Shown here piece after piece: positions 7,837 through 16,397 of a stretch of DNA of 64,000 nucleotides. The notes beneath the pieces are model-generated. The model was not told the origin of the DNA. It did not search any database and worked only from the letters and a program-made list of their open reading frames with translations. Numbering within the stretch: position 1 is the first letter of the stretch; every line of letters begins with the position of its first letter. The DNA is taken from NCBI RefSeq assembly GCF_900115695.1, contig NZ_FOXK01000014.1, forward strand, positions 1 to 64,000. The letters run 5' to 3'. The DNA comes from Ectopseudomonas toyotomiensis. GTDB taxonomy: Bacteria > Pseudomonadota > Gammaproteobacteria > Pseudomonadales > Pseudomonadaceae. The position numbers were made by a program, and so were the translations under genes.

Positions 7837-9246
7837 TTGAAGCATTCAACTCAAACGGTAAGTTACGCCTGCGACGAGTTGTTCAATGAACAACTGGGGC
7901 AGCAACATATAGTCGTGATCGGTCAGGCCGATGCGGCCAGCGAGCGCCTGTTGACCGGTGGTTTGCTGCGCCAGGGTTTTCAGGTACGCCGCTTCGCCAG
8001 CTGTCTCGAACTGGACCCGCGGGCACTGGAAAGCGCCAGCCTGGTGCTGGTGTTCGTCAGCAGCCTGGCGGGCAACACCCTTTATGCACAGGTAGGCGCC
8101 ATCCTGCGTCAGGTTGGCCGCGTCGGTGTAGTGCCAGTCGTGGAATATGCTGACCAGGAGAAGGCTGCCGCGTTGCTCGAACTCGGCTGTGTCGACTATC
8201 TCCTAGCACCGTTCAGCGAAGCCCAGCTCAGTGCGCTGCTGCGCCGTCAGGAATCGGCCAGCGCTGGCGAAGAAGGATTCGTTTCCTGCTCGCAGGCTGG
8301 TCGCCGTTTGCTGGCCATGGCCCAGCGGGTTGCCATGACTCGCGCGCCCATTCTGATCACCGGCGAGACCGGCACCGGCAAGGAGCTGATGGCGCGCTAC
8401 ATCCACCGCTTCTCGGCGCAGGACGATGCGCCGTTCATTGCGGTGAACTGTGCGGCGATCCCCGAGCAGATGCTCGAATCCATTCTCTTCGGCCATGAGA
8501 AGGGTGCCTTTACCGGTGCAGTTAGCGCTCAGCCAGGCAAGTTCGAACTGGCCAATGGCGGCACGCTGTTGCTTGACGAAATCGGTGAACTGCCACTGGG
8601 CCTGCAGGCCAAGCTGTTGCGCGTGTTGCAGGAGCAGCGCGTCGAGCGTCTGGGCGGGCGTCGAGAAATCGCCTTGGACGTGCGCATCATCGCCGCCACC
8701 AACCGTGACCTGCAGCAGGAAGTGGCCGAGGGCCGCTTCCGTGCCGACCTGATGTTCCGTCTCGATGTCCTGCCGCTGCATATCAGCCCGCTGCGTGAGC
8801 GCAAGGAAGACGTGCTGGCCTTGGCGCGTCGCTTCATTCGCCAGTACGCGCCGCAGGACGCGCGCCACGAACTGCTCACTGAAGATGCCTGCCGCGCGCT
8901 GCTGGCGCATGACTGGCCGGGTAATGTGCGCGAGCTGGAGAACTGCCTGCAGCGCGCGCTGATTCTGCGCAATGGCCTGTACATCCAGGCTCAGGACCTG
9001 GGCCTGAGCGTACCTGTGAGCAGCGCGGCAGAGCAGGCGCCACGTCTGCAGCCGCAGGCGCTCGAGGGCGGCAAGGCCGCCTTGCGCGCCAGCGGCAAGT
9101 GGGCTGAGTACCAACACGTGATCGACACCATCCGCCGTTTTGGCGGGCACAAGACCAAGGCCGCCGAAAGCCTTGGCATGACCCCGCGCGCACTGCGCTA
9201 TCGCCTCAACGCCATGCGCGAGCAGGGCGTTCAGATTCCCGTCTAG
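7837..9246 (+). CDS. lafK: LafK/FleQ-like sigma-54-dependent flagellar regulator
   Basis: This 469-residue activator has three parts. The N-terminal receiver-like domain (about residues 20-140) is degenerate. The central AAA+ domain has Walker A GETGTGKE (176-183), the sigma-54 contact loop GAFTGA (223-228) and Walker B LLLDE (244-248). The C-terminal Fis-type HTH lies around [22 protein letters not shown]. It should activate sigma-54 promoters of the lateral flagellar genes. An in-frame stop lies 9 bases upstream, so the start is TTG at 7837 (preceded by GGGTGA) or a later non-ATG codon. It sits at the operon head, 12 bp before fliE, as in other lateral loci. No receiver phosphorylation site is evident. 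Confidence 0.9.
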   Translation: MKHSTQTVSYACDELFNEQLGQQHIVVIGQADAASERLLTGGLLRQGFQVRRFASCLELDPRALESASLVLVFVSSLAGNTLYAQVGAILRQVGRVGVVPVVEYADQEKAAALLELGCVDYLLAPFSEAQLSALLRRQESASAGEEGFVSCSQAGRRLLAMAQRVAMTRAPILITGETGTGKELMARYIHRFSAQDDAPFIAVNCAAIPEQMLESILFGHEKGAFTGAVSAQPGKFELANGGTLLLDEIGELPLGLQAKLLRVLQEQRVERLGGRREIALDVRIIAATNRDLQQEVAEGRFRADLMFRLDVLPLHISPLRERKEDVLALARRFIRQYAPQDARHELLTEDACRALLAHDWPGNVRELENCLQRALILRNGLYIQAQDLGLSVPVSSAAEQAPRLQPQALEGGKAALRASGKWAEYQHVIDTIRRFGGHKTKAAESLGMTPRALRYRLNAMREQGVQIPV

Positions 9247-9258
9247 GAGAAGCAAAGG

Positions 9259-9594
9259 ATGAATTCGATTAGCCAGGTGCAGCAGGACCTGCTGGGCCGT
9301 ATGGAGCAACTGAAAAGTCTCAGCGAAGCGACGCCGATCAAGCCGGCGCAAGCCTTTGCCGTACAGCCTGGCGAGCCCGGGTTTGCTGCGGCTTTCGACA
9401 ATGCGGTGCGTGCGGTGGACGCGCAGCAGCACCGTTCCGGCGAGCTGATGGCAGCCGTGGACAGCGGGCAGAGCGATGACCTGGTGGGGGCGATGATCGA
9501 GAGCCAGAAGGCCAGTGTTTCGTTCAGCGCGCTGATGCAGGTGCGCAACAAGCTATCCAGCGCTTTCGACGACATCATGAAGATGCCGCTGTAA
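9259..9594 (+). CDS. fliE: FliE, MS-ring/rod junction protein (lateral system)
   Basis: This 111-residue protein has the FliE signature in its C-terminal half: SVSFSALMQVRNKLSSAFDDIMKMPL, helices that pack into the export gate and rod base. A good ribosome-binding site (AGGAG / AAGG) precedes the ATG. It lies 12 bp after lafK and 19 bp before fliF, in one rightward operon. Confidence 0.93.
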   Translation: MNSISQVQQDLLGRMEQLKSLSEATPIKPAQAFAVQPGEPGFAAAFDNAVRAVDAQQHRSGELMAAVDSGQSDDLVGAMIESQKASVSFSALMQVRNKLSSAFDDIMKMPL

Positions 9595-9613
9595 GCGGAT
9601 CGGGGACTGACGC

Positions 9614-11299
9614 GTGCTGCAGACCATAAGAAGCAAGCTGCCTGAACACGGGCTGAAACTCGATCCACGCATGACCCTGATCGGCCTCGCGCTGATCGCC
9701 GCCTTGCTGGCGGTTGGTGTGGTGTTCTACCTCTGGCGCGACCAGGGCTCGTTCCGTCCACTGTATGGCAGTGGCGAGGCCTATCCGGCAGCCGAGGTGA
9801 TGCAGGTGCTCGACGGTGACGCGATCAGCTACCGCCTGCATCCGCAGAGCGGTCAGGTGCTGGTACGCGAGGACCAGCTTGGCCGCGCGCGGATGTTGCT
9901 GGCGGCCAAGGGCGTGCAGGTGAAGGTGCCGGCCGGCTACGAGCTGTTCGACAAGGACGAGCCGCTGGGCACCAGCCAGTTCGTCCAGGATGTGCGCCTC
10001 AAGCGCAGCCTGGAGGGGGAGTTGGCGCGTACGGTGATGGCGCTCAAGGGCGTGGAGGGTGCCCGTGTGCACCTGGCGCTGCAGGAGAGCAGCTCCTTCG
10101 TGGTCGGCAAGCGCGAGCCGGGCAAGGCCTCGGTGATGCTGCAGCTGGCGCCTGGCTACAAGCTGGCGCCGGAGCAGGTCAGCGCCATCATCAACCTGGT
10201 GGCTGGCAGCGTGCCACAGCTCGATGCCGGCAATGTCCAGGTCGTCGACCAGTACGGCGCACTGCTGTCGCGCGGTATCGACACGCTGGGCGGCCCGGTG
10301 CAGAACTGGCAGGTGGTCGACGACTACCAGAGCAAGGCCGTGGCCAATGCCGAGGCGGTGCTGGCGCCGGTACTCGGCGGCGGTAATTACCGTATCAGTG
10401 TGTCCGCCGATATCGACTTCAGTCAGAAGGAAGAGACCTTCCAGTCCTACGGCGAGACGCCGCGCCTGCGCAATGAAGTGCTGCGCGACGAGAGCGTGCT
10501 CGACCAACTGGCCCTCGGCGTTCCCGGCTCGCTGGCCAATCGTCCGCCGCAACCCGCGCCGGAGCCGCCTGCCGATCAGGCGCAGGCGGGTGCTCCGGCG
10601 GAGCCTGCCAACCAGGCGGCGACCTCGCTGCGCAAGGAGTCCAACCGCCAGCTGGATTACGACCAGAGCGTCACGCACGTCAAACATGCGCCCTTCAGCC
10701 TGCGTCAGCAGAGCATCGCCGTGGTGCTCAATGCCGCTGTGGCGCCAGAGGGTGGCTGGACGCCCGAGGCGCGCGAGGAGCTTACGGCCATGGTCAAGAG
10801 CGCGGTGGGCTTCAATCAGGCGCGCGGTGATCTGCTGACGCTGAGCGTCTTCCCTTTCACCGATGCCGGTATCGGCAGTGCCGGAGACGAGCTGCTGCCC
10901 TGGTGGGAAAACGCCAAGGTGCATGATCTGGCCAAACTCGGCGTGTTCGCCCTGATCAGCCTGCTGCTGTTGCTGATGGTGGTGCGCCCTGCGGTACGCA
11001 GCCTGAGCCAGCGCAGCCAGCCTGGTATGCCTGTGGCGGTCGAGGGCGACGACCAGCTGGCGCTGCACGCCGAACGCGCGGCGGAGCGCCTGCTGGCGCG
11101 TGTTGGCGACGATGCGCCGGGCGCTACCGTGCTCGGCGAACTCAGCCCCCTGTCGGAGATTCGCCTGCCGGCGCCCGGCTCGGGTCTGGAGCTACAGATC
11201 GAACACTTGCAGATGCTGGCCAAGAACGATCCCGAGCGTGTCTCGGAAGTCATCAAACAGTGGATAGGGCGTAATGAACGAGACCTCAACCCAGCCTGA
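9614..11299 (+). CDS. fliF: FliF, flagellar MS-ring protein (lateral system)
   Basis: This 561-residue protein has two membrane helices, near the N-terminus (about 22-42) and near the C-terminus (about 440-460). They flank the ring-building periplasmic region (YscJ/FliF fold). It includes the conserved LAAKGVQVKVPAGYELFDKDEPLGTSQFVQDV region. The C-terminal cytosolic tail binds FliG. The start is GTG with a GGGGA ribosome-binding site. The end overlaps fliG by 26 bp. Confidence 0.94.
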   Translation: MLQTIRSKLPEHGLKLDPRMTLIGLALIAALLAVGVVFYLWRDQGSFRPLYGSGEAYPAAEVMQVLDGDAISYRLHPQSGQVLVREDQLGRARMLLAAKGVQVKVPAGYELFDKDEPLGTSQFVQDVRLKRSLEGELARTVMALKGVEGARVHLALQESSSFVVGKREPGKASVMLQLAPGYKLAPEQVSAIINLVAGSVPQLDAGNVQVVDQYGALLSRGIDTLGGPVQNWQVVDDYQSKAVANAEAVLAPVLGGGNYRISVSADIDFSQKEETFQSYGETPRLRNEVLRDESVLDQLALGVPGSLANRPPQPAPEPPADQAQAGAPAEPANQAATSLRKESNRQLDYDQSVTHVKHAPFSLRQQSIAVVLNAAVAPEGGWTPEAREELTAMVKSAVGFNQARGDLLTLSVFPFTDAGIGSAGDELLPWWENAKVHDLAKLGVFALISLLLLLMVVRPAVRSLSQRSQPGMPVAVEGDDQLALHAERAAERLLARVGDDAPGATVLGELSPLSEIRLPAPGSGLELQIEHLQMLAKNDPERVSEVIKQWIGRNERDLNPA

Positions 11300-12338
11300 C
11301 GGCCGCGGTGGTTCCACCGCCAAGGAAATGCGCCTGCGCGTGCAGAAGCGCTCGCTGAGTACGTCCGAGCAGGCCGCCATTCTCATGCTGAGCATGGGTG
11401 ACGAGATTTCTGCCGGCGTGCTCAAGCACTTCTCGCGCGAGGAAATCGTCAGCATCAGCCAGGCGATGGCGCGGCTGTCCAACGTCAAGCAACCGATGGT
11501 TTCCGACGTCATCGGCCGCTTCTTCGAGGACTACAAGGAGCAGAGCAGCATCAAGGGCGCCTCGCGTGGCTACCTCGACGGCATGCTCAGCAAGGCGCTG
11601 GGCAGCGAAATCACCCGTTCGCTACTCGACAGCATCTACGGCGAGGAGATCCGCGCCAAGATGGCCAAGATGGAGTGGCTCGACCCCAAGCAGTTCGCCG
11701 CGTTGATCGCCAAGGAGCACGCGCAGATGCAGGCGGTGTTCCTCGCCTTCCTGCCGCCGGGCATGGCCAGCGAAGTGCTCGAATGCATGCCCAAGGAGCG
11801 CCAGGACGAGCTGCTGTATCGCATCGCCAACCTCAACGAGGTCAACAGCGATGTCATCGCCGAGCTGGAGCAGCTGATCGAGCGCAGCCTGGCCGTGCTC
11901 AGCACGCAGGGCTCGCAGGTGCGCGGGGTCAAGCAGGCGGCGGACATCATGAACCGCTTCAAGGGTGATCGCGGGCAGATGTTCGAACTGTTGCGCGCCC
12001 ATGACGATCAGTTGGTCGAGCGCATCGAGGATGAAATGTACGACTTCTTCATCCTCTCGCGGCAGAACCAGGACGTGCTGCAGGCGCTGCTCGAAGCCGT
12101 GCCGCTGGAAGAGTGGGTGGTCGCCCTCAAGGGTGCCGAGCCCGAACTGGTGCGTGCCATCACCGGTGCCATGCCCAAGCGCCAGGCTCAGCAGATGGAG
12201 TCGATCAACCGCCGCCAGGGCCCAGTGCCGTTGAGCCGCGTCGAGCAGGTGCGCAAGGACATCATGGCCGTGGTCCGCGAAATGTCGGCCAGCGGCGAGC
12301 TGCAGGTGCAGCTGTTCCGCGAACAGACGGTGGAATGA
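11274..12338 (+). CDS. fliG: FliG, flagellar motor switch protein with altered torque helix (lateral system)
   Basis: This 354-residue FliG has all three armadillo-like domains, including LSTSEQAAILMLSMG in the N domain, the EHPQ-like region and ALKGAEPELVRAITGAM in the C domain. The torque helix reads MPKRQAQQMESINRRQGPVPLS. Aligned by eye to E. coli FliG, the counterparts of K264 and R281 are kept, while D288, D289 and R297 are replaced by S, I and P. FliG couples the stator to the rotor and sets rotation direction. The 26-bp overlap with fliF and an AGGG ribosome-binding site support this start; an in-frame ATG at 11328 is an alternative. Confidence 0.94.
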   Translation: MNETSTQPDGRGGSTAKEMRLRVQKRSLSTSEQAAILMLSMGDEISAGVLKHFSREEIVSISQAMARLSNVKQPMVSDVIGRFFEDYKEQSSIKGASRGYLDGMLSKALGSEITRSLLDSIYGEEIRAKMAKMEWLDPKQFAALIAKEHAQMQAVFLAFLPPGMASEVLECMPKERQDELLYRIANLNEVNSDVIAELEQLIERSLAVLSTQGSQVRGVKQAADIMNRFKGDRGQMFELLRAHDDQLVERIEDEMYDFFILSRQNQDVLQALLEAVPLEEWVVALKGAEPELVRAITGAMPKRQAQQMESINRRQGPVPLSRVEQVRKDIMAVVREMSASGELQVQLFREQTVE

Positions 12339-12339
12339 G

Positions 12340-13032
12340 ATGACGGTCAAGGTAATCAGCGGCGACGCCCGCCCGTGGCGCGCCTATCGCTTCCCCCCGC
12401 GCAGCAGCCAGCCAGCCGTGGACTGGAGCGGCGATGCCGCCGGCCTGCAGCGGGCCATGGCCGATGGCTTTCAGCAGGGCATCGAAAAGGGTTACCAGGA
12501 TGGCCTGCAGCAGGGCGAGGAGGCCGGGCGTCAGGCCGGCTTCGAGCAGGGCCGCGACGAGGGCGTGAGGCTCGGGCGCGAGCAGGGACGCAGTGAAGGC
12601 CGTCGCGAATTCGAACTGGCCGCTCAGCCGCTGCAACAGATCAGCGAGAAGGTCGAGCAGTACCTCGGTGAGCTGGAGCACAAGCGTCGTCAGGAACTGC
12701 TCGAGCTGGTGAAGAAGGTCTCGCAGCAAGTCATCCGCTGCGAACTCACGTTGCATCCGACCCAGTTGCTGGCGCTGGTCGAGGAGGCCCTGACCAGCAT
12801 GCCGGGTGAGCCCGAGGACGTGCAGGTATTGCTCAGCCCCGAAGAATACGCGCGGATCAAGGCGCTGGCGCCGGAGCGCGCGGCGAACTGGAAGCTGGTG
12901 GCCGACGAGCGCCTGGCACTGGGCGAGTGCCGCGTGGTCACGCCGCAGGCCGAGGCTGACGTGGGTTGCCAGCAGCGTCTGGATGCCTGCATCGACACTC
13001 TGGCCGAACATCTGCATCTGACCGAGGCCTGA
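12340..13032 (+). CDS. fliH: FliH, export ATPase stator with long GxxxG repeat (lateral system)
   Basis: This 230-residue cytosolic protein links the FliI ATPase to the C-ring and negatively regulates it. It carries an uninterrupted run of 12 glycines spaced exactly four residues apart (positions 43 to 87), the GxxxG helix hallmark of FliH at unusual length. A FliH C-terminal domain follows (about 95-225). The start ATG lies one base after the fliG stop codon. Full length for the family. Confidence 0.92.
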   Translation: MTVKVISGDARPWRAYRFPPRSSQPAVDWSGDAAGLQRAMADGFQQGIEKGYQDGLQQGEEAGRQAGFEQGRDEGVRLGREQGRSEGRREFELAAQPLQQISEKVEQYLGELEHKRRQELLELVKKVSQQVIRCELTLHPTQLLALVEEALTSMPGEPEDVQVLLSPEEYARIKALAPERAANWKLVADERLALGECRVVTPQAEADVGCQQRLDACIDTLAEHLHLTEA

Positions 13033-13038
13033 TCGCGC

Positions 13039-14355
13039 ATGCTGGATTACAAGCTCGACGAAGCGCTGCGCTCGCTCGATGGCGTGCAACTGGCCAAGGT
13101 GGCCGGGCGTCTGGTGCGGGTCTCCGGCATGCTGCTGGAGAGCCTCGGCTGCCAGCGCAGCACCGGCCAGCGCTGTCGCGTCGAGCAGGCCGACGGCAGC
13201 CTGCTGGATGCGCAGGTGGTCGGCTTCAACCGCGATATCACCTACCTGATGCCGTTCAAGAAGCCGGTCGGCCTGGCCGCCGGCTCGCGGGTGTTCCCGG
13301 CCAAGGACGAAGCACTGCTGCAGATCGACGAGTCCTGGTTAGGGCGCGTGGTCAACGGCCTCGGTGAGCCGCTGGATGAGCGTGGCAAGTTGAGTGGGCG
13401 CGACCCGTTGCCGGTCGAGCTGCCCAGGGTCAACCCGCTGCGCCGTCGTCCGGTGGAGGCCGCGCTGGATGTTGGCGTGCGCGCCATCAATGGTCTGCTG
13501 ACCCTCGGCAAGGGCCAGCGCGTCGGCCTGTTCGCCGGCTCCGGGGTGGGCAAGAGCGTGCTGCTGGGGATGATCACCCGGCAGACCAAGGCCGATGTGG
13601 TGGTGGTCGGGCTGATCGGTGAGCGCGGGCGTGAGGTGCAGGAATTCATCCTGCATTCCCTCGGCGAAGAAGGGCTGCGCAAGGCCGTAGTGGTCGTGGC
13701 ACCGGCCAACGAATCACCGCTGATGCGCCTGAAGGCCACCGAGCTGTGCCACAGCATCGCTGCCTATTTTCGTGATCAGGGCCAGGACGTGCTGCTGCTG
13801 GTCGACTCGCTGACCCGCTATGCCATGGCCCAGCGCGAGATCGCCCTGGCCCTCGGCGAGCCGCCGGCGACCAAAGGCTATCCGCCGTCGGTATTCGGCA
13901 TGCTGCCGGAGTTGGTGGAAAGCGCTGGCAACGGTGAGAGCGGCAGCGGCAGCCTCAGTGCCATCTACACCGTGCTGGCCGAAGGCGACGACCATCAGGA
14001 CCCGATCGTCGACTGCGCGCGGGCGATTCTCGACGGCCATATCGTGCTGTCACGGCGCCTGGCCGACGTCGGCCACTACCCTGCCATCGACATTTCCGCA
14101 TCGGTCAGCCGCTGTATGAGCCAGGTCGGCGAGGCTGCGCATCTGGCGGCCGGGCGGCAGTTCAAGGAGTTCTACAGCACCTTCGAGAAGATCAAGGAGC
14201 TGATTCCGCTGGGCGGCTACACCCCTGGTATGGATGCCAAGACCGATCGCGCCGTGCAGCTGGCGCCCAGCCTCGAACGCTTCCTGCGTCAGGAGGTCGG
14301 CAGCGGCGCCGAGCTCGGCGCCAGCATCGCCACCTTGCAGAGCATCATCAAATGA
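13039..14355 (+). CDS. fliI: FliI, flagellar export ATPase (lateral system)
   Basis: This 438-residue ATPase resembles the F1 beta subunit. Walker A GSGVGKS lies at about residues 167-173, GLIGERGREVQEF follows, and Walker B lies in VLLLVDSLTRYAMAQ. It energises unfolding and delivery of export substrates at the gate. It lies 6 bp after fliH and overlaps fliJ by 4 bp. Confidence 0.95.
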   Translation: MLDYKLDEALRSLDGVQLAKVAGRLVRVSGMLLESLGCQRSTGQRCRVEQADGSLLDAQVVGFNRDITYLMPFKKPVGLAAGSRVFPAKDEALLQIDESWLGRVVNGLGEPLDERGKLSGRDPLPVELPRVNPLRRRPVEAALDVGVRAINGLLTLGKGQRVGLFAGSGVGKSVLLGMITRQTKADVVVVGLIGERGREVQEFILHSLGEEGLRKAVVVVAPANESPLMRLKATELCHSIAAYFRDQGQDVLLLVDSLTRYAMAQREIALALGEPPATKGYPPSVFGMLPELVESAGNGESGSGSLSAIYTVLAEGDDHQDPIVDCARAILDGHIVLSRRLADVGHYPAIDISASVSRCMSQVGEAAHLAAGRQFKEFYSTFEKIKELIPLGGYTPGMDAKTDRAVQLAPSLERFLRQEVGSGAELGASIATLQSIIK

Positions 14356-14777
14356 AAGAACAGCTGGAAGTGCTCGGCCGTCTGGCCAGCCTGCGTGGCA
14401 ACCGTGTGCAGCAGATGCTCGGGCGGGTCAGCTATCAGCAGAACCTGTGTCAGCGTTATCGCAACAACATCACCGGGCTCAGCCGCTTGTGCGGTTTCAG
14501 CGTACCGATGACCACGCCGCTGCAGCGCGACAACCAGCAGCGCTACAAGGCGACGCTGTACAAGATGGTCGAACTGCAGCGCCGCGAGCTGGCGCTGGCC
14601 GAGGAGAACCTGGCGCGCATTCAGGGCGAGCTGCTGGCGGCGATGCGCAGCGAGAAGGTCATCACCCAGTTTCTCGAGGGCAAGATGGGCGAGTGGCAGG
14701 ATCTGCTTGCCCGTCAGGAGCAGAAGATCCAGGATGGCCTGGCCGCGCAGGCCTGGTGGCGAGCCCAGGTCGGTTAA
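14352..14777 (+). CDS. fliJ: FliJ, export chaperone-escort coiled coil (lateral system)
   Basis: This 141-residue, almost wholly helical protein matches FliJ in size and position. It has two long coiled-coil segments (about 5-75 and 75-130) rich in R, Q and L. FliJ fits into the FliI ring and recycles export chaperones. It overlaps fliI by 4 bp. The 77-bp gap downstream suggests that the fliE-J operon ends or is boosted here. Confidence 0.85.
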   Translation: MKEQLEVLGRLASLRGNRVQQMLGRVSYQQNLCQRYRNNITGLSRLCGFSVPMTTPLQRDNQQRYKATLYKMVELQRRELALAEENLARIQGELLAAMRSEKVITQFLEGKMGEWQDLLARQEQKIQDGLAAQAWWRAQVG

Positions 14778-14792
14778 TTTTGCACGACGCGT

Positions 14793-14820
14793 TTAAGTTC
14801 TTGCCGCGCCCGGTCGCTCT
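14793..14820 (+). promoter_or_regulatory. weak candidate sigma-28 promoter for flgMN
   Basis: TTAAGTTC (14793-14800) matches the sigma-28 -35 consensus TAAAGTTT well. Twelve bases later GTCGCTCT only partly matches the GCCGATAA -10 box. The location just ahead of flgM fits known late-gene control, but the -10 match is poor. Confidence 0.25.
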
Positions 14821-14854
14821 TAGGCCATAACACCACGCGAGTTGGATTCGAATC

Positions 14855-15133
14855 ATGGAAATCAGCAGGCATCTCAAGCCCAGCCTTAACCCGGCCAGCG
14901 ACGCTCCGGCACAGGTACAGAGCGCCCGTGCGCAGTCGAGCGGCAATGCTCGTGCGAGTGTCAGCCAGGAGCCGAGTCTGGAGCAGCTGCAAGACGCCTT
15001 GCGCAGCCTCCCCGAAGTCGACCTGGACAAGGTTGCCCAGCTCAAGGCGGCACTGGCCCGCGGCGAACTGAGCAGCGATCCGGCCGCGTTGGCCGGCAGC
15101 ATGCTGACCTATCACAGCGGTAGCGATGCGTGA
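14855..15133 (+). CDS. flgM: FlgM, anti-sigma-28 factor (lateral system)
   Basis: This 92-residue protein is polar and disordered in its first half and helical at the C-terminus (LEQLQDALRSLPEVDLDKVAQLKAALARGELSSDPAALAGSML). That is the FlgM pattern that binds and holds FliA-type sigma factors until hook completion. The 4-bp overlap with a FlgN-like gene supports the call. No lateral fliA or flgA lies next to it. Confidence 0.85.
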   Translation: MEISRHLKPSLNPASDAPAQVQSARAQSSGNARASVSQEPSLEQLQDALRSLPEVDLDKVAQLKAALARGELSSDPAALAGSMLTYHSGSDA

Positions 15134-15576
15134 CCACCGCGCGTGAGCAACAGCTGCTGCTGGTCGTCGAGCAGGACCTGGAGCAGGACTGCGCCGACTA
15201 TCTGGTCCTGCGCGGGCTGATGCAGGAGCTGTATCAGCAGTTGCTCAAGCGCGACAGTCAGCAGATCGATCTGCTCAACGAGCAGATCCTGCCGCTGGTC
15301 GATCAGGCCAAGGCCCGAGCCGAACGCCGCAGCAAGGTACTGGCGGCCTTTGCGCTGGGCAGCGGTCATAGCGCGATGCAGAAGCTGCTGGCGCGTTATC
15401 CGCAGGCCCAGCGCAATCACCTCATCCACACCTGGGAGCAGCTCGGCCAACTGGCCGGCCAGTGCAAGCGCCTCAACGAGCGCAACGGCAAGCTGCTGGC
15501 CATGCACCACGAGATTCTCGAACAGCTGCTCGGCGAGCCGGGCTCGGCGCAGTTGTACGCGCCGCAGCCGTATTGA
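15130..15576 (+). CDS. flgN: FlgN, chaperone for hook-filament junction proteins (lateral system)
   Basis: This 148-residue helical protein has the FlgN family pattern and size, with a long coiled coil from about residues 10-130. FlgN chaperones FlgK and FlgL, whose genes are not in this window. The start is GTG, overlapping flgM by 4 bp. Gene order here is flgM-flgN. It is the last flagellar gene before the core gene ubiC. Confidence 0.82.
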   Translation: MTTAREQQLLLVVEQDLEQDCADYLVLRGLMQELYQQLLKRDSQQIDLLNEQILPLVDQAKARAERRSKVLAAFALGSGHSAMQKLLARYPQAQRNHLIHTWEQLGQLAGQCKRLNERNGKLLAMHHEILEQLLGEPGSAQLYAPQPY

Positions 15577-15603
15577 GTGACTTCGCCTGCGCTGGTTGTT
15601 GTT

Positions 15604-15640
15604 GGTGGGCTGAAGCGGACCGCCGCCCGGCCCACCCTAC
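15604..15640. repeat. REP-like palindrome (GGTGGGC type)
   Basis: Arms GGTGGGC (15604-15610) and GCCCACC (15630-15636) are followed by CTAC. This lies between flgN and ubiC, at the right edge of the flagellar block. Same family as the element at 48496. Confidence 0.55.
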
Positions 15641-15725
15641 GTCCCTGCAGCTCATGTCCAGGTCTCAAAGCGCCTGCCACGCCGTGCTAGACTCGCGCGC
15701 TTTCGATCCGTGGTGATTTCCTTCC

Positions 15726-16277
15726 GTGCCTCACGCCGCTCTCGCCCATCCGCCGCGCTGGCTGACCAATGCCCAGCTGCATCCGCAGCCTTCTGCCGGT
15801 GTGCGCGACTGGCTGTTCAACGAGGATTCGCTGACCCGGCGCTTGACTGCGTTGTCCGCTGACGGTTTCTCGGTAATGCCGTTGCAGGAAGGCTGGCAGC
15901 GCCTGCGCGTTGACGAGTGTGCGCTGCTTGGCGTGGCCGACGGCAGCCAGGGTTGGGTGCGTGAGGTGTACCTGCGGGGGCACGGTCAACCCTGGGTATT
16001 CGCCCGTAGCGTTGCCGCGCGCAGCGTGCTGGAGGGTTCCGGGCTGAATCTGGCGGAGCTGGGCAGTCGCTCGCTGGGTGAGCTGCTGTTCAGCGACCGG
16101 GCCTTCGATCGCGGCGAGTTGCAGGCCTGCCGCTATCCGGCGGCCTGGCTGCCGCAAGAGGTGCGCGAAGAGCGCCTGTGGGCGCGGCGCTCGTGCTTCA
16201 GCCGTGGAGCGCTGGGTGTATTGGTCGCCGAGGTGTTTCTGCCGGCGTTCTGGCAAGCGGCAGGTGTCGAGGCGTAG
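15726..16277 (+). CDS. ubiC: chorismate pyruvate-lyase UbiC
   Basis: UbiC converts chorismate to 4-hydroxybenzoate and pyruvate, the first committed step of ubiquinone synthesis. The 183-residue protein has the family length and conserved patches: WLTNxxSLTxRLxxL near the N-terminus, REVYLRGHGQPWVFARSV in the middle, and RRSCF near the C-terminus. The start codon is GTG. ubiA follows about 120 bp downstream, the usual pairing. Confidence 0.92.
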   Translation: MPHAALAHPPRWLTNAQLHPQPSAGVRDWLFNEDSLTRRLTALSADGFSVMPLQEGWQRLRVDECALLGVADGSQGWVREVYLRGHGQPWVFARSVAARSVLEGSGLNLAELGSRSLGELLFSDRAFDRGELQACRYPAAWLPQEVREERLWARRSCFSRGALGVLVAEVFLPAFWQAAGVEA

Positions 16278-16306
16278 GCACCATCAGCGATCCGCGCGTC
16301 TGTGAC

Positions 16307-16350
16307 GGTGGATGAAAAAAGCGTCGACTACGCGCCCCGATCCACCCTAC
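16307..16350. repeat. REP-like palindrome (GGTGGAT type) upstream of ubiA
   Basis: Arms GGTGGAT (16307-16313) and ATCCACC (16340-16346) are followed by CTAC. The element falls in the ubiC-ubiA gap and may stabilise or separate the two messages. Confidence 0.5.
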
Positions 16351-16397
16351 GCCACCAACCCTCGTATAATCCGCGCAACCTGCACGGAGACGCTTTG

